From contig MU270078.1 in assembly GCA_021432635.1 (NCBI GenBank), positions 329,416 through 393,415 on the forward strand: a stretch of DNA of 64,000 nucleotides, given 5' to 3'. Every line of letters starts with the position of its first letter. Position 1 is the first letter of the stretch. The translations under genes and the position numbers were made by a program. The DNA comes from Thozetella sp. PMI_491 (lineage: Eukaryota > Ascomycota > Sordariomycetes > Chaetosphaeriales > Chaetosphaeriaceae). The notes below the pieces were generated by a model. That model had not been told where the DNA came from, made no database searches, and saw only the letters and a program-made list of their open reading frames with translations. Below are positions 33,046 to 44,696 of the stretch, in pieces.

Positions 33046-35112
33046 ATGGACCCGTTGTCTATCACCGCAAGCGCTTTAACCCTATTAGCCGCTGCTAGTG
33101 AATCTTGCAAGTCCGCATCGAAACTCTATCGACAACTCTCCAATGCCCCGGCCGATATTCGAGAACAATCTGTCTCACTAGAGGCATTATCTCACACATT
33201 CGGACGTCTGTTGACGCTCTTAAAAGATTTGCCACCTCCGGTGGTGCCCAGCAGCACACTTGTTGAGAGACTTCAGGAATTTTTGGCCGATATTCGAGAG
33301 GCTCAAATAGTAGTCGAGGAGTTTAATAGCTTGCTTGGCCAGGGCAGGGCTCGAGAGACACTTGCAAGGGTTAAATGGACAGCAACAAGCCATGGCAAGG
33401 TGAAGATATTCTCTCGACAGACAAAACAGTGGAACGCGATATTTATGGCAGAGCTTCATGCTACACAAATGTAAGCCATCCTACTCACGGCCAGCTTGGT
33501 TCGTTGTCCGATTCTAATATGCTGCAGAGGAATGCTGCAACTTTTGGTCGAGCGAAGTGCTACGAACCCTGGCGCACGACAGGTTCCGGTCTGCCATCGA
33601 ATTCCCCTCAATCCTGACGCCGAGGCGAAGCAGGCCAATCGATGGCAGGACAGGACACTTTCTTCATTCGTCTATCCCGCGGGTATCCAGACCTTCCGAT
33701 CCGTGAACCTCGCTTTGCCATTCCTTTCGATCGATCTAGAGGGCGGCCCAGTAATTCTAAAGAGACTGTCTCGCACGTGTAGCGAAGTATATGAGATCCA
33801 GCTCCAATCTCTCGGGAGTCAGCTTTCCTTTACCTTTCAAACCAAGTGGACGCCATTGTTCAAGGCGACACTTGTTGCCTTCGCATATAAAGATGTCTCA
33901 GGGCTAGGCGGTTGGTGGATGAGCACAAAACTGAGATTTTTCTCGCCTATCGCCGAAGACTCGCCGTCATTCAAAGCCGCCAGAACCGGGAATGTTGACG
34001 CCATGTGCCAGCTACTAGCCTCTGGAAGAGCAGGTCTTTCAGACATGACGATGCTAGGCGACAGTTTGTTACATGTAACTCTCTATCCTTTTCATCTACA
34101 AGAGACTTAACACTTACTCTTCTACTAGGTGGCCGTTCAGCACCAAATGTACCACATGGTTTCGTTCCTGCTGAAAACGGGCGCAGAAGTTAACGAATCG
34201 CGAAATGATGGCGCGTAAGTAAACGTGGCTTATACTAGAGGTTGGATCATCCTAATGAGCTCTCATAGAACCCCGCTGCATCTAGCTACAAGATCCAAGC
34301 TAGGCCTGGAAATAGCCAAACTTCTCATTAGCAACGGCGCCGATATCAACAGGCAAGACTTCAGCCGTCGTACGCCTTTGCACCACTTCTTTGGTCCTAC
34401 CATGAAGGCGCTTCTTCTTGAACCAGGGCTAGACACCCCTACAAATGCAAAGGATCACCGGGGAATGACTATCGCACACTACGTGGCTTGGACAAGCAGG
34501 TCCACACAGAACGATCTGTCGACCGTCCTTGAACGCTCTCACGTCAATATAACAGAACTCGATGATAGTGGAAGATCCGTGTTACATCTCGCTGCCCAGT
34601 GCGGAAATTTGGGGCTCATGTCCTTCCTCCTGGAAACTGAATATGCTGAGCCTCTGGGCGAGTGCGATCTAGATGGGCGCAGTCCACTGCATTATGCCAC
34701 TCAAAGCAGCCGAACCGAAGATGCCATCGAGATGCTCATCGGATGCGGATTCAAGATAGATGCCAAGGACAATGCGGGTTGTACCACATTGCACAGTGCT
34801 GCGGCGTGTGACAATGCGGCGGCCATTAAGAAACTAATAAGTCTCGGTGCCAACGTGGAAGCCCGCAATTTAGAGGGCCAGACGCCACTCCAGGTGGCCC
34901 TTGCTTGGCGGGCACACGCGGCTGTTGAGTACCTACGCCAGTTCGAAGCAGTGCCGACTATGGAATCTGCTACACAGCGGTCCGAGCAAGACGCACAGCT
35001 AGAGGCTTGCCGCTCGTACCGAATCAGGCCACGACTACACGGGGTTGTGTCATCTGAGACAATGAGACTCGTGATTATCGTAGCCCTAGTCCTTGTATGG
35101 CTTTCACCGTAG
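33046..35112 (+). CDS. ankyrin-repeat protein with fungal STAND-type N-terminus and C-terminal membrane anchor
   Basis: Four exons (33046-33470, 33528-34074, 34129-34214, 34269-35112) encode 633 residues; all donors are GTAA-type. The N-terminus MDPLSITASALTLLAAA followed by a helical region is the typical fungal N-terminal domain that precedes STAND or ankyrin modules. From about residue 295 there are some seven to eight ankyrin repeats, several with the TPLH or SPLHYA hallmark and the G-A-N/D-x-N turn. The last 20 residues (MRLVIIVALVLVWLSP) form a hydrophobic tail, suggesting a membrane anchor. A scaffold or receptor-like role next to the kinase and NLR genes is inferred from context only. 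Confidence 0.82.
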
Positions 35113-35361
35113 AAGAATTGAACAAAAGCGATAAAATGTAGTTTTTTCTTTCAGTGTGATATATATCATAGCGGTTGGAGATATAATGTTGCTATAAAAT
35201 GCCAACTTTCTTGGCCATCAGATTTCCTTGTACTTTGGGTTCTTCTGAGGAATATCTAGTGAAAAATCGAGTTTTCCGAATGAACAAATTATTCTTGAAA
35301 TTCCTCCGGCTTTTCCCTCGGAAACGTCACTTGGGTTCAACATACTGTGTTGCCATGACCC

Positions 35362-37132
35362 TTAGCGACGCGACTTGGCGGATTTCTTCCCCTCCTTTAT
35401 ATGCCCCCCTTTGTCCCGTTTTCCCGACCCCTTCGGTGACGAGCGCTCTGCGATGGTGGCTGTTTCAGCCTCTCTACTCCCATCAATATAGTATCCCTGG
35501 TCACCGTAGAAGCCGTCACTATACTCTCCGATAGTGGCTGTTTGAGTTTCTCTACGGTAGCCTTCTAGGCCATTGTAGAAGTTATCTGGGTGCCCTATCA
35601 TGATAGGGCTATGATTTTCTCGATAAGTAGAGGTCCGGTCTTCTGGTTCGCCAAGGAGAGCGCCTGTATGCGCATCGAAGTTTTCGGGATTATACTAGTC
35701 TGTTGTCAGCAACTCGCATACAGAATAGGCTTGCAGATTTTTTTTTACCTGCTCAAAATCCGGATCTACAGGTAAATAGCCCGAGTTATTTGTGCTACGG
35801 TCCCCCTTTGTCTCTTTCCCAGCTGCATTTCTCGCTTTTCCAGGTCGCGCCACGGATTTTCCCTTGTCTCCTTTTCGAGACTTCTTTTGTGACGAACTCT
35901 CTCTGTCGGGTGCTTTGGTTCTATCCGGGCGAGGACGAAAGTAATCTGGATGGTCATTGAAGGACCCAGTATCTTGCTGACTCTGGTGTCAGTAATTTGC
36001 GTGCGGGTCCTTTGAAGGTTCCTTACCTGTCGATGCTCGTCCGAACTGTACAGTGCAGATTGAGGAGTAATTGGAGAGGAACCGCCCTGTTCCTCATCAA
36101 GAGCCAAGAAACCGAAGTCGTCTTCGAATGGAGTAAAGAGGTGTGAATCAGTGCTCTTCGGCGACGAAGGCTCATCGCGATATACGGGACCCGTGTCGAC
36201 GTACGACAGGCTAGGCGACAAAGGGGCTTCCTCCAAGAAAACTCCACCAATATCGCCTCCGCTCGAAGGAGTCTTTTCTGCAGCCGAACCGTCACCAGAC
36301 CCCCAAAACCTCGAGTACAGCTCTTGCGCCGTGGGCCTTGCTTCTGGCTCATATTCCACCATATCTCGGAAGTCGGTAACCCCCCGGTTTGCACGCGCCA
36401 CACCCATAACATGCTCTTGAACTATCTCAGGGGTCCAATCTTTTTGGATTCCACCGGAATCGAAAAAGAACATAATGGTCACGAATAGAGCCCAAACATC
36501 CATGGCTCGTGTATGTAGACCGCGATTTGTAACTTCGGGTGCCCAAAACTGTTTTGTGCCGTATATGCCAAAGGGTGATTTCGACATCCAAGTGCAGGAG
36601 CCGAAATCAGCTAAGGAAAAGGTATATCTTTTGCCGACCTTGCGGTATAGTATGTTCGCGGGTTTTATGTCTCTATGGGTGATTCCTCTGTCGTGCAGGT
36701 AGATAAGGGCCTCTAGCATTTGGCGAAGCACTTCCCACCCAATTGCAGGGGTGTTTATTCCTTCGATCAAGAGATCCAGTAGCGAGCCGTCCATTCGAGG
36801 CATATAAATCTTCGGTGGGTCTCGTGTATATCCGATACATTCGATGATGTGTGGCTGCGTTGGAAGAACAGATGTCAGTACAAATTTCGTTGTGACAGGG
36901 CAGAGGGTGGGACGCGCGAGAGCCGGGCACCTGCACGACCATGGGAGGGACAATACGAGACACGCACGTGGCGGAGGGACCGAAGAACATCTGCCTCGAG
37001 AGTAGCATCGGATATATCGGTAGCATTCTTGAAGATTTTGACTGCGGCTGGCTTTCCGTTGTAGGTAGTTTTGCAGACATAAGAATACGTGCCTTCGCCG
37101 AGATCGGCTTCTGGTCGGCTGCTGCGCGACAT
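35362..37132 (-). CDS. serine/threonine protein kinase with long charged tail
   Basis: Four exons: 37132-36968, 36854-36027, 35976-35749 (acceptor could be 35982) and 35694-35362, 517 residues. The start is ATG 37132, not the TTG two codons upstream. Kinase motifs: GEGTYSYV loop, AAVKIFK with the ATP-binding Lys, HRDIKPANI, DFG in LADFGSC, and APE. The kinase ends near residue 225. The rest is a Ser/Pro- then Lys/Arg-rich tail with a Gly/Tyr-rich segment and a near-repeat (ETQTATIGE, then EAETATIAE). The last two introns (50 and 54 nt) were found by frame: without them the frame runs on into unrelated sequence. Probably cytosolic or nuclear; the partner is unknown. Confidence 0.78.
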
Positions 37133-37818
37133 CTGCAAGTGATCTAGAGGTTCTTAGCAGCGAATAGTGAATGGAATATGCTGTGCAGCGTCAACGGGAT
37201 TCGATCTTAATGATCTCCGCTAGCTAAGGATAGAACCAGGGATATCCAGGGCACGGGGTGATGCGGAGAAAAAGATGCTGACAGGTTGGGCGCGCGAAAT
37301 GCAGTCAGGCAGCACTCCTGGCTTGTTGGATACGTTCAATACGAGGAGGACATTGCGATGACATTGGCCACGGTACCGCTGGTGCGACAAACGGCTGTAC
37401 ATGTACATTGGCATAACTGCGCCACTGGTAACTTGCTTGTGTTTGTGCTTGTACGAGGACGTGCGGGGGGAGAAGGCGGAACCGATTGATTGGTAGCCAC
37501 TTTGGTATACAGCACCAGCCCAAGTCAATCACTACAATAACCAGACTTGGGTATCTAGTAACGCAGGCCCCCGATAGTTAGCGGAGCCTTTGGCTGCTCT
37601 GGTGCTATTTGCATAGGCAGACGCGAGTGAATGACCTTCGCGGTGCAAGAGCCGCGTACCCGACGCTTTCGAAGCAACGAAGGCTGTAGCAGCAAAAATC
37701 ACATAAGTTCGAGCTGAGCCATTTCGAGAAGCGCATTCAGTGCTAGAGAAGCCTTCAAGATATCTTATTAGATACAGCCAAACTCCCCTCTAACGACCGG
37801 CAAATATATGGAGCGCGA
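37133..37818. other. intergenic, no gene seen
   Basis: 686 bases between the kinase start and the S28 peptidase stop; the genes run in the same direction. It includes the likely kinase promoter and no convincing open frame. Confidence 0.45.
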
Positions 37819-39605
37819 CTAAAGAAACGAATGCGCATATTCTCGTCCAGGTATGCTAGTGTAACCGCTGGCATTACTAGCGCTGCCCACATTGTTGGAC
37901 AGAGATGAGAAGCTAATCCACTCTTTAATGTACTGTAGCTGAGTGTTACGAGTCTGTAAGACAACCTCATGGTTAACCATTTTGCTCTATCGGTAGCACA
38001 ATGATGGGAAACCTTACCGCATCAAGCTGCTGTCTCAGCCCACGTGGGTAAACGGACGCAGAGTATTGACTATCGCCATGTGCGAGGCCCTCTACATTCA
38101 GGACTCGTATGTGATCTCTGTCGCTGCTGAGTGAGAGCTTCGGTAAGGCGAGGGCGGTAGTACGGTCAAACATGCCGTTGACGATGAGCACACGTTCAAG
38201 AGAGTCGATCGCCGTATCGGTAAGATTGAATATTTCCAGCCACTCGGCCGCAGTTATGTTAATGTATGGGCTAGCCCAGTCCGCATCCGGAAAGATACAG
38301 CCACTCGCGCGTTCAGAGACGAGGTACGGCGGAAACAGGCTGTTTTTTGATGAGACTGGGGCCTCAGTCAAAGAGATGTATGTGCATGTTATGTATAACC
38401 AAGATGCACCCATTCCGACCACGGCGGCAACATCTGGCGAGGACGCAAAACTCTTCCAGTCTATGCACGCGTCATTGCTATTGGTCAGATTGCCCTGCCA
38501 TACAAGGAAAGGCGCCCGGAGTACTTGTCCGGGTGTAGTAGAGGCTAAGGTCTTATTGATGACAACGTCAAGTGGAAGTGGCGCCGAAAAGACACCTCCA
38601 ATAGCATAGTTAAACTGAGCTACAAGAGGATATAGATTGAGAAGAGCATCGTAGAGCACGACCTCCCATTCAGTCGAGTTCATAAGTGGAGTGCATGGGT
38701 TTAGATCCGGGAAGAGTGCAGCACAGTTGCCAACTGATTTATAACCGGTGGTTAGTGGTTCAAATCCTCATTATCGGGATATGCCGGGGAGACTGAAACG
38801 AATCGCAGAGCGCTGCGGGGTCATTTGCTTAATTACGTACCCTTGGCACACTCAGCAAGGCTGCTGAGTGCATGTTTGATCTTGTAAGAAGCTTCCGCAT
38901 TAGCATCCCAGTAGATATTGGCCACCCAGTCAGTTGCTGCGAATTTGTACGGGTTGTCTTCGACGGTGTCGGATACACCAAATCCCCGGACGACAGGGCT
39001 GATGGCCAGAGCTCCATGGAATGTCTCAGGATGACGGACGCGAGCCATGACAGAGAGAAAGCCCCCGTACGATCCTATGGGCCGGGTTGCCTGTTGTTAG
39101 CCTATCGAACATGAAGAATTTGACTGGGGACCTCACCTCCGCTGTAGATAACAGGGCTATTCTCGGCGCCAGGGACAGTCTTTCGGATCCAGTTAACATA
39201 TTCGACAGCGTCCTGGAGAACATTGTCAAGTGTCAGGGGAGCAAATGTGGCCTTCGTAATGTTGCTCTTGACATCCATGCCGTCGGGGAAGCTCTTGCCG
39301 AAATATCTGTGCTCGAGCGTGGTGATAATGGCGCCGAGCTCCTCCGCATAGTCCGCAAAGACGTGGAGCTCGACAGGCACGACGGGTAATTCTTCGCTCT
39401 GGTGGAACAAGATGGGGCCACCGGGGCGGAAATGGGTCGTGTTTAGCTGGTACTGTTGCTGAAACGTGACGTTGTCGCTGGAAGCATGTTCGAGCTTCTG
39501 GGTAAAATTCTGGAGTGGCGGGTTGAAAAGCTGCTGTGCTAGTACAACATGCGCTCCCCATACAAGGGGGCCAGAAAAGACAGATCTGATCAAGCTTGTC
39601 CTCAT
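37819..39605 (-). CDS. secreted serine peptidase, family S28 (Pro-X carboxypeptidase-like)
   Basis: Exons 39605-39137, 39074-38841, 38733-38018 and 37953-37819, 517 residues. A signal peptide begins at ATG 39605 (MRTSLIRSVFSGPLVWG). The nucleophile motif GGSYGG is rebuilt exactly across the first intron (39075-39136). The Asp (NGMFDRT) and His (EGLAHGD) regions are visible in exon 3. Several N-glycosylation sites (NVT, NTT, NIT) fit secretion. Exon 4 replaces the frame's read-through end with QYIKEWISF, which resembles family C-termini. S28 enzymes cleave after proline, as prolyl carboxypeptidases or dipeptidyl peptidases; which activity applies here is open. Confidence 0.87.
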
Positions 39606-40429
39606 TTTGACCGGCTTCTTCGGTACAAGTCTTGAGAAGAATACTAGTGAATAAATATAGTGTCTTAAATAGAATGGGTAAGGTTCAATTTGCATATGTC
39701 TTCGCCCTGGTGGACGTTGTGTTGAGATATATACTCATACAGTTAGCTAGGCAAGCAGCTTGCGCCGGGTACTAGTCGCTTCGCTTGTATTAGTATGCCT
39801 ACCTTACTTGTACGCGCGATGCCATGGAAGATCCGTGCCACCTAGGTACAGTACTGGGGTACCTCGATCAGCCTTGCTCAGTCGGCGTCCCGCGCCAAGG
39901 GCAGTGGACAACAGCCTTTATGCATACTATAAAGGACCCAAATCTCGCATTTTGCACCCATTCGAGGAAAATGCCTGGGGCACATTGGTCCCGTAGGCAC
40001 GATGGCTCGCTAGGAGATCGACATTAGCACAGTTTACGTCAGGCTCTAGATGTCGTTATTACAGAAAAGAGGCATATCTTGCATGGACAAGTACTTCCCT
40101 AAAAGAATATAGCGCACTTGGTGCTACGATCTTTGCGTGAAAGGAATAATCAAGTACTACTAGATGAGGTGGCATTGTGGCGCCTCCTGCCATAAGTTCG
40201 GTTGCACATAGTACCGTCGCAAAAGACTAGCCTAAATAAGATATAGAAATGCGTCCCTGCCATTACGCCCTACCTATCCGTACTGTGCCACGCACCTGAC
40301 GTCGTCATGCAAGAGGTAAAGGACCCCCTCCAGGAGGGTGTCCACTTTTCGCTAGTCGGCAGCTAAGCAATGTCTAGATGGTCTAAGAATACTAATTGGC
40401 TAACGATCCTTCACTCAGTAATGCATGAA
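39606..40429. other. intergenic, no gene seen
   Basis: 824 bases between the peptidase start and the carboxylesterase stop. The frames present are short and not protein-like. Contains the peptidase promoter. Confidence 0.45.
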
Positions 40430-42167
40430 TTACGCAGTCGCTGGCTTTTTCAAGTCTACGCCACCCAGCAGCTTCGGGGAGATCTTCCCGAATATGTCCT
40501 CGCGCTCGGGCGTATTGAGCAAGGCTTTCCATCTCTCGAGATCCTCCGTACCATCTTGGAGGGGAGAACCCTCCCCATCGAGGAGCTTGATCTTCCCTGA
40601 CCGGGCGAAGGGCTCGCAGGGCTCCTCTCCGTATACCGTCGCGAGCACCAGTTGCGAAAATGCATCTGACGTTGCCCTAGATGAGGGATGTGCGTCAGGG
40701 CCGGCGACAGCCGGAAATCGGAAGAGAAAGAGGTTGTCTAAAGCGTGATACGCCCAGCCGTGATATCGGCCGCCGGCAGGGTTGCGGTCGATCTCGTCGA
40801 AGCGGAAGATGTGAACAGGTATCGACTTAATCCGCCCGATCACATATGGGACTCTAGAAAAGAAGGCCTCGGTGGTGAGGGCTACGAATCCTTTCCGGGC
40901 CTCCTCGTCGGTAGATGCGCTGGAAATCTTGTAGTGGTCCAAAAGCTCTTTGAGAAATTCCGCTTCGGGCACGGTCTGCTGCAAAGCACTGTTGACGGTC
41001 GCGATGGTGTTGCAATCGGCTAGCGCACGGAAAAGGGCCATTTCGTCTCGTGTATAGCCCACAACCACCCGCTTGACCCAAGAGGGAAAGTGGTCAAAAT
41101 CTTCGTACTTGCGGCTGAAATCTTGGTCGGGGAACCATTTATCATCCCACACTGGCCCGATAGACTCGCCTTCTAGGAGCTTGTTGAGCTCGGCCGCTGG
41201 CAGGCTTCGCAAAGCTGCTATCTTTTGGGCTGCCGGGGCGGAGGCCGAAACGCCTGTCTTAGCCACGAGCCGGTCGAAAGCCGCCTGGCGGACATCTACA
41301 CCCACGGGAGCCAGACTGGGAGTCGACTGGATGAGTCCGTACTGGCACACCGGTTCATCGGACTTGAGGTGAGCGAGAACAGACCATGCACCTGCCGATT
41401 CACCCGCGATGGTGACGTTGAAGCCATCACCACCAAAGTGGCCAATATATTTCTGAACCTAATGCCTTGTTAGAATTGATATACGCAAGAATTGCAGTGA
41501 CTAACCCATTTTAGCGCGACTCGCTGGTCATACAGCCCTTGGTTATACCAGCCGGTTTCCCCAGCTGCTAGGGCTTCTTCCCTCAATTCTTGAGAAGTAA
41601 GGAAGCCGAAGTAGCCCAGGCGATAGTTGATAGCTACGAGAACAAAGGGCTTGCTTTGAGACATGGAATGTTGGACAAGAAAGTTACCATCTGCGGCATC
41701 CGTCAGCTGCAAGCTAGGTAGACAGGTTAGGAGAGCGCCTTACTGAACTCGGAGTTACCATTCCCCCCACGCCAGGCACCACCATGGATAAAGACAAAAA
41801 CAGGCAGCTTTTTCGATTCTGATCCCAGGTTCAACGCCTCGGGAGGAGAGTAAACATTAAGATTCAAGCATGTAAACTCCTCTAGTGGAGATTCCGTGTA
41901 GCGGGCGTCCTTGTACAGGTAGTCTCTCTCATCGCGGCCAAAGTCGTACTCCTGGTGGCATTTCGAGCCATACTGGTCTGCCTTGAGGACACCGGAAAGT
42001 TTCCGTGGGTTCAGGAGCTTAGCTTCACGGAATCGAGCCGGAACGGTCGCGAATGGGATATTCAAAAAGTTGGCAACGCCCTCCGGCGAGAGGACCCCGG
42101 CGACTTCCAGCTGGTTTATGTTCACGGAGACATTCTCCCCTGTGCTTGGTTCACTTGCAGCAGCCAT
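40430..42167 (-). CDS. carboxylesterase, type B (alpha/beta hydrolase)
   Basis: Exons 42167-41744, 41690-41506 and 41458-40430; introns of 53 and 47 nt, 545 residues. Intron 1 carries a perfect CTGAC branch point 12 nt before its acceptor. Motifs: oxyanion-hole HGGAWRGG, INYRLGYFGFL, and nucleophile elbow GESAG just after intron 2. The C-terminal part contains the usual lid and a HALDNLF segment in the region of the catalytic His. There is no signal peptide, so an intracellular enzyme is likely. Type-B carboxylesterases hydrolyse ester bonds of lipids, drugs or secondary metabolites; the substrate is unknown. Confidence 0.88.
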
Positions 42168-42808
42168 GGCTACTTCATAAATCAGCTCGTTATGCTGCCA
42201 AGAAATGCACTGTTATCTCGGATACTCAACCAAGATTCCGCTTGTGCGGTAAAAGGAACGCGGGGCGGCGAGGTTCACGAAATTATACAAAGAACACGAT
42301 CATGCCGATAGTTCAGTTGCCGACGCCGCTCTAGTGTCGGCAACTGACGCGACGGAGGCGTGCCTTTCCCCACGGGGCTTAATGGCGTGTCGTGTGGGGC
42401 AGGAGTACGCGGAAAGCTGCGACATCGGGTCTGCGACGGGTCCCGTCCAAAGCCGATTTACAGGGCCGTGCCCCGCTCTCTGTCCTTTGAAACGAGGCCA
42501 TCCACCGCAGCAAATGACCTCCCTTTTTACACGGTTACCCCGCCCTCTACATAGCTGTATTCGCGTCTCAGAGCGTGTCTATAGGGGAGTCGCATCGCAC
42601 TAGCTCTAGCAGATCTCGCCGGAACAACCTACGGGCCCATATAGGGCTCCTGGGCTACTGAAAGTGAGTCAAATTTGGATACTCGAGCCACTATAACCCC
42701 TAGCTATCCCCTACGTAGTAGCTTTGTGTGTGGCGCGATCGGCCAGGCTAGACGCGAGGCTGAATAACTTCACCGCTAGACAGAACGAGCAATTTTAGAG
42801 ACAGTACC
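42168..42808. other. intergenic, shared by divergent carboxylesterase and S24-like genes
   Basis: 641 bases with several short frames, none protein-like. It separates the starts of two opposed genes, so both promoters should be here. Confidence 0.45.
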
Positions 42809-43150
42809 ATGGGTGTGCTCGAGTCAATAGGCAGGCGTGTTATCGCCGGTGCCACTATTACCTTCCGCCCCACGGGCTCTTCCATGGTGCCTATCATACG
42901 GAGTCGACAGGCGGTGACTGTTGCCCCGGTAGATCCGGCGAAGCTCGAGATCGGCGATATCGTACTTGCCCGTGTCTCCGGGAATGTATACCTGCACTGG
43001 GTCTCGGCGATTGATAAAAACAGACTTCGGGTCCAGATCAGCAATAACCATGGGCTTGTGAACGGGTGGACGAGCTGCGCAAAGATATTCGGAATTTGCA
43101 CCACTGTTGACGGTGTGGAGCGACCAAATATCGCCGGAAAAGTCAAATAA
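42809..43150 (+). CDS. small S24/S26 (LexA/signal-peptidase-like fold) protein
   Basis: Intronless, 113 residues from ATG 42809. The pattern is that of the LexA/signal-peptidase fold: F-R-P-T-G-S-S-M-V-P-I-I with a Ser-Met pair (about residues 24-26), then VTVAPVDPAKLEIGDIVLA, GNVYLHWVSAI, and VQISNNHGLVNGWT with a final GIC strand. The strongest resemblance, from memory of the family, is to short bacterial proteins of the S24/S26 class. The usual catalytic Lys is not obvious, so activity is uncertain. It has no signal peptide or membrane segment. Absence of introns and the bacterial look suggest horizontal transfer. Confidence 0.6.
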   Translation: MGVLESIGRRVIAGATITFRPTGSSMVPIIRSRQAVTVAPVDPAKLEIGDIVLARVSGNVYLHWVSAIDKNRLRVQISNNHGLVNGWTSCAKIFGICTTVDGVERPNIAGKVK

Positions 43151-43606
43151 GTGAAGTTTCTAGCAACATGAAGTGATATGAACGGGGATGCGTAGGTAGA
43201 AGACCTATTGCTACGGTCACCTATTCCACTCTGTACTAGGTGTCGTAATGTAGTATACAAGTCTTAATTTTATGTTGGCCTAGGGGATGGAGCTCGCGCT
43301 ACCTCTCACCCTCACCTCATTCACCCAAGGAGGGATCCTACAGCACTCCCGGGTTTTCAGAAGTGAGTCTATTTGGATACCCGGTTCGCCGTATATCCTT
43401 TCGGCTAGATGCCTGATGAATGAAATCTACTTTGGACACTAATAGTCCTTTCTGGCATTCGGTCCTATTGATAGAAGCCAAGAGTAATAAATAAATGCGC
43501 ATCTTGTCCATTAAACTACCTAGTACGGTTACATCATCGTCTGCGATAACGAAGTCTGAAATTGCAATTTGTTGACAGTAGGAATTATATAGTACAAGAC
43601 GTATGC
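43151..43606. repeat. intergenic with diverged dispersed repeat
   Basis: 456 bases. The segment around 43216-43256 resembles 46424-46464, with differences that are largely transitions (see findings). No gene is seen. Confidence 0.4.
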
Positions 43607-44696
43607 CTAGCCCCACGTCTCCTCTGCCCCCCAAGATTTCACCAAGTCAATATTTGCAAAATCCGCACTCAAACGATTTATCCTAGAAGACTGGTCCAGT
43701 GACTCTAGGCTATTGTCTTCCAGCACCACATCAATCGCATGGGTTTTATGCTGATCTACAGCGTCGGTCGCCGTGCCATCCGTGAAATGCTGCCCGACAT
43801 GCTTGACTCTTTGTTTCCACTCGGTCATATGCTGCTCGCAAAAGGGACATAGCCACTCTCTTGGAGCGTTCGGGTTGTCCCTCCGCCATTCCCTGTCGAG
43901 TGTTTCCGTCGCCGGTCGTTCATAAGGCCCCATTGTGTGCCGCTCCCGCAAGTGATCGATTAACTTGTCGCGGCGCGGATCCTCAAAGTCGGGGCAGGAC
44001 TGGCAGAAGTAGAATTCTAGTGGTACATGCGCTCGAGATTTTTCATGGCGCTCCCAGTCTGACTTGGTACTGAACCTAGCCTGACATTGAACCGACATGG
44101 TGCAGCGAAAACGAGCGCCGCTAGTATGAGTGGAGGACGTTGTGGCAGAGGCTATCGTGCTCAAAGATAGACCCTGTGGTATGACAGCACCATGGCGGCG
44201 ATTCACGTTGGACGAAACCGATGAAGCTGACGATCGATTGCTGCTTCCGACTAGGTCGAAGACCGAGGATACGGACGATAGACTCGATTGCGCTGATAGA
44301 CGAGATGGATCGATAGTTTGTGGGGCATCCCCATGCAAGAAGCTAGCCGCACTGAACGAATATGGAGGCACTCTAAAGACTTCGTTCGAAAAAGACGCTG
44401 GCGCGCTAAGCTGAAAGCTTGGGGCGACTAATCTGTTTTTAGCTCTGTTCTGTCCAAGCTATTTACGTCATGCCACCTAACTTACTAGGTGCAGGTTGAA
44501 ACGTCTCCGCCTTGTTGAGAAACTCCGTCGCGGCGTCAATGAATCGTCTAGTAGAAACCGGGCTCAATTGAGATAAGGTTTGACGGAACTGCGCTAGGTG
44601 GAACTGGCAGAAAACACAAATAGAAGAATCGGCTTCCACACATTGGCAGGTATAGGGCTGGGGCTCCTGGCCAGGCGGGGGCTGCGCCGCCTGCAT
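43607..44696 (-). CDS. C2H2-type zinc-finger-like protein
   Basis: Two exons, 44696-44486 and 44427-43607, joined by a 58-nt intron (GTAAGT donor, TAG acceptor), 343 residues. ATG 44696 is the first ATG in frame. The N-terminal exon has a CQCVEADSSICVFC cysteine set. The Ser-rich middle is followed by three Cys/His units: C-x4-C with H-x5-H (RFRCTMSVQCQARF...HEKSRAH), C-x2-C with H-x4-H (CQSC...HLRERH), and C-x2-C with H-x3-H (CPFCEQH...HVGQH). This matches degenerate C2H2 fingers common in fungal proteins of unknown role; a nuclear function is inferred. Confidence 0.7.

Noticed and set aside
41727-41760. Carboxylesterase intron 1 ending at the first TAG or CAG after the donor
   Set aside because: Neither acceptor keeps the frame. 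The acceptor at 41691 does, and it has a CTGAC branch point at the right distance.
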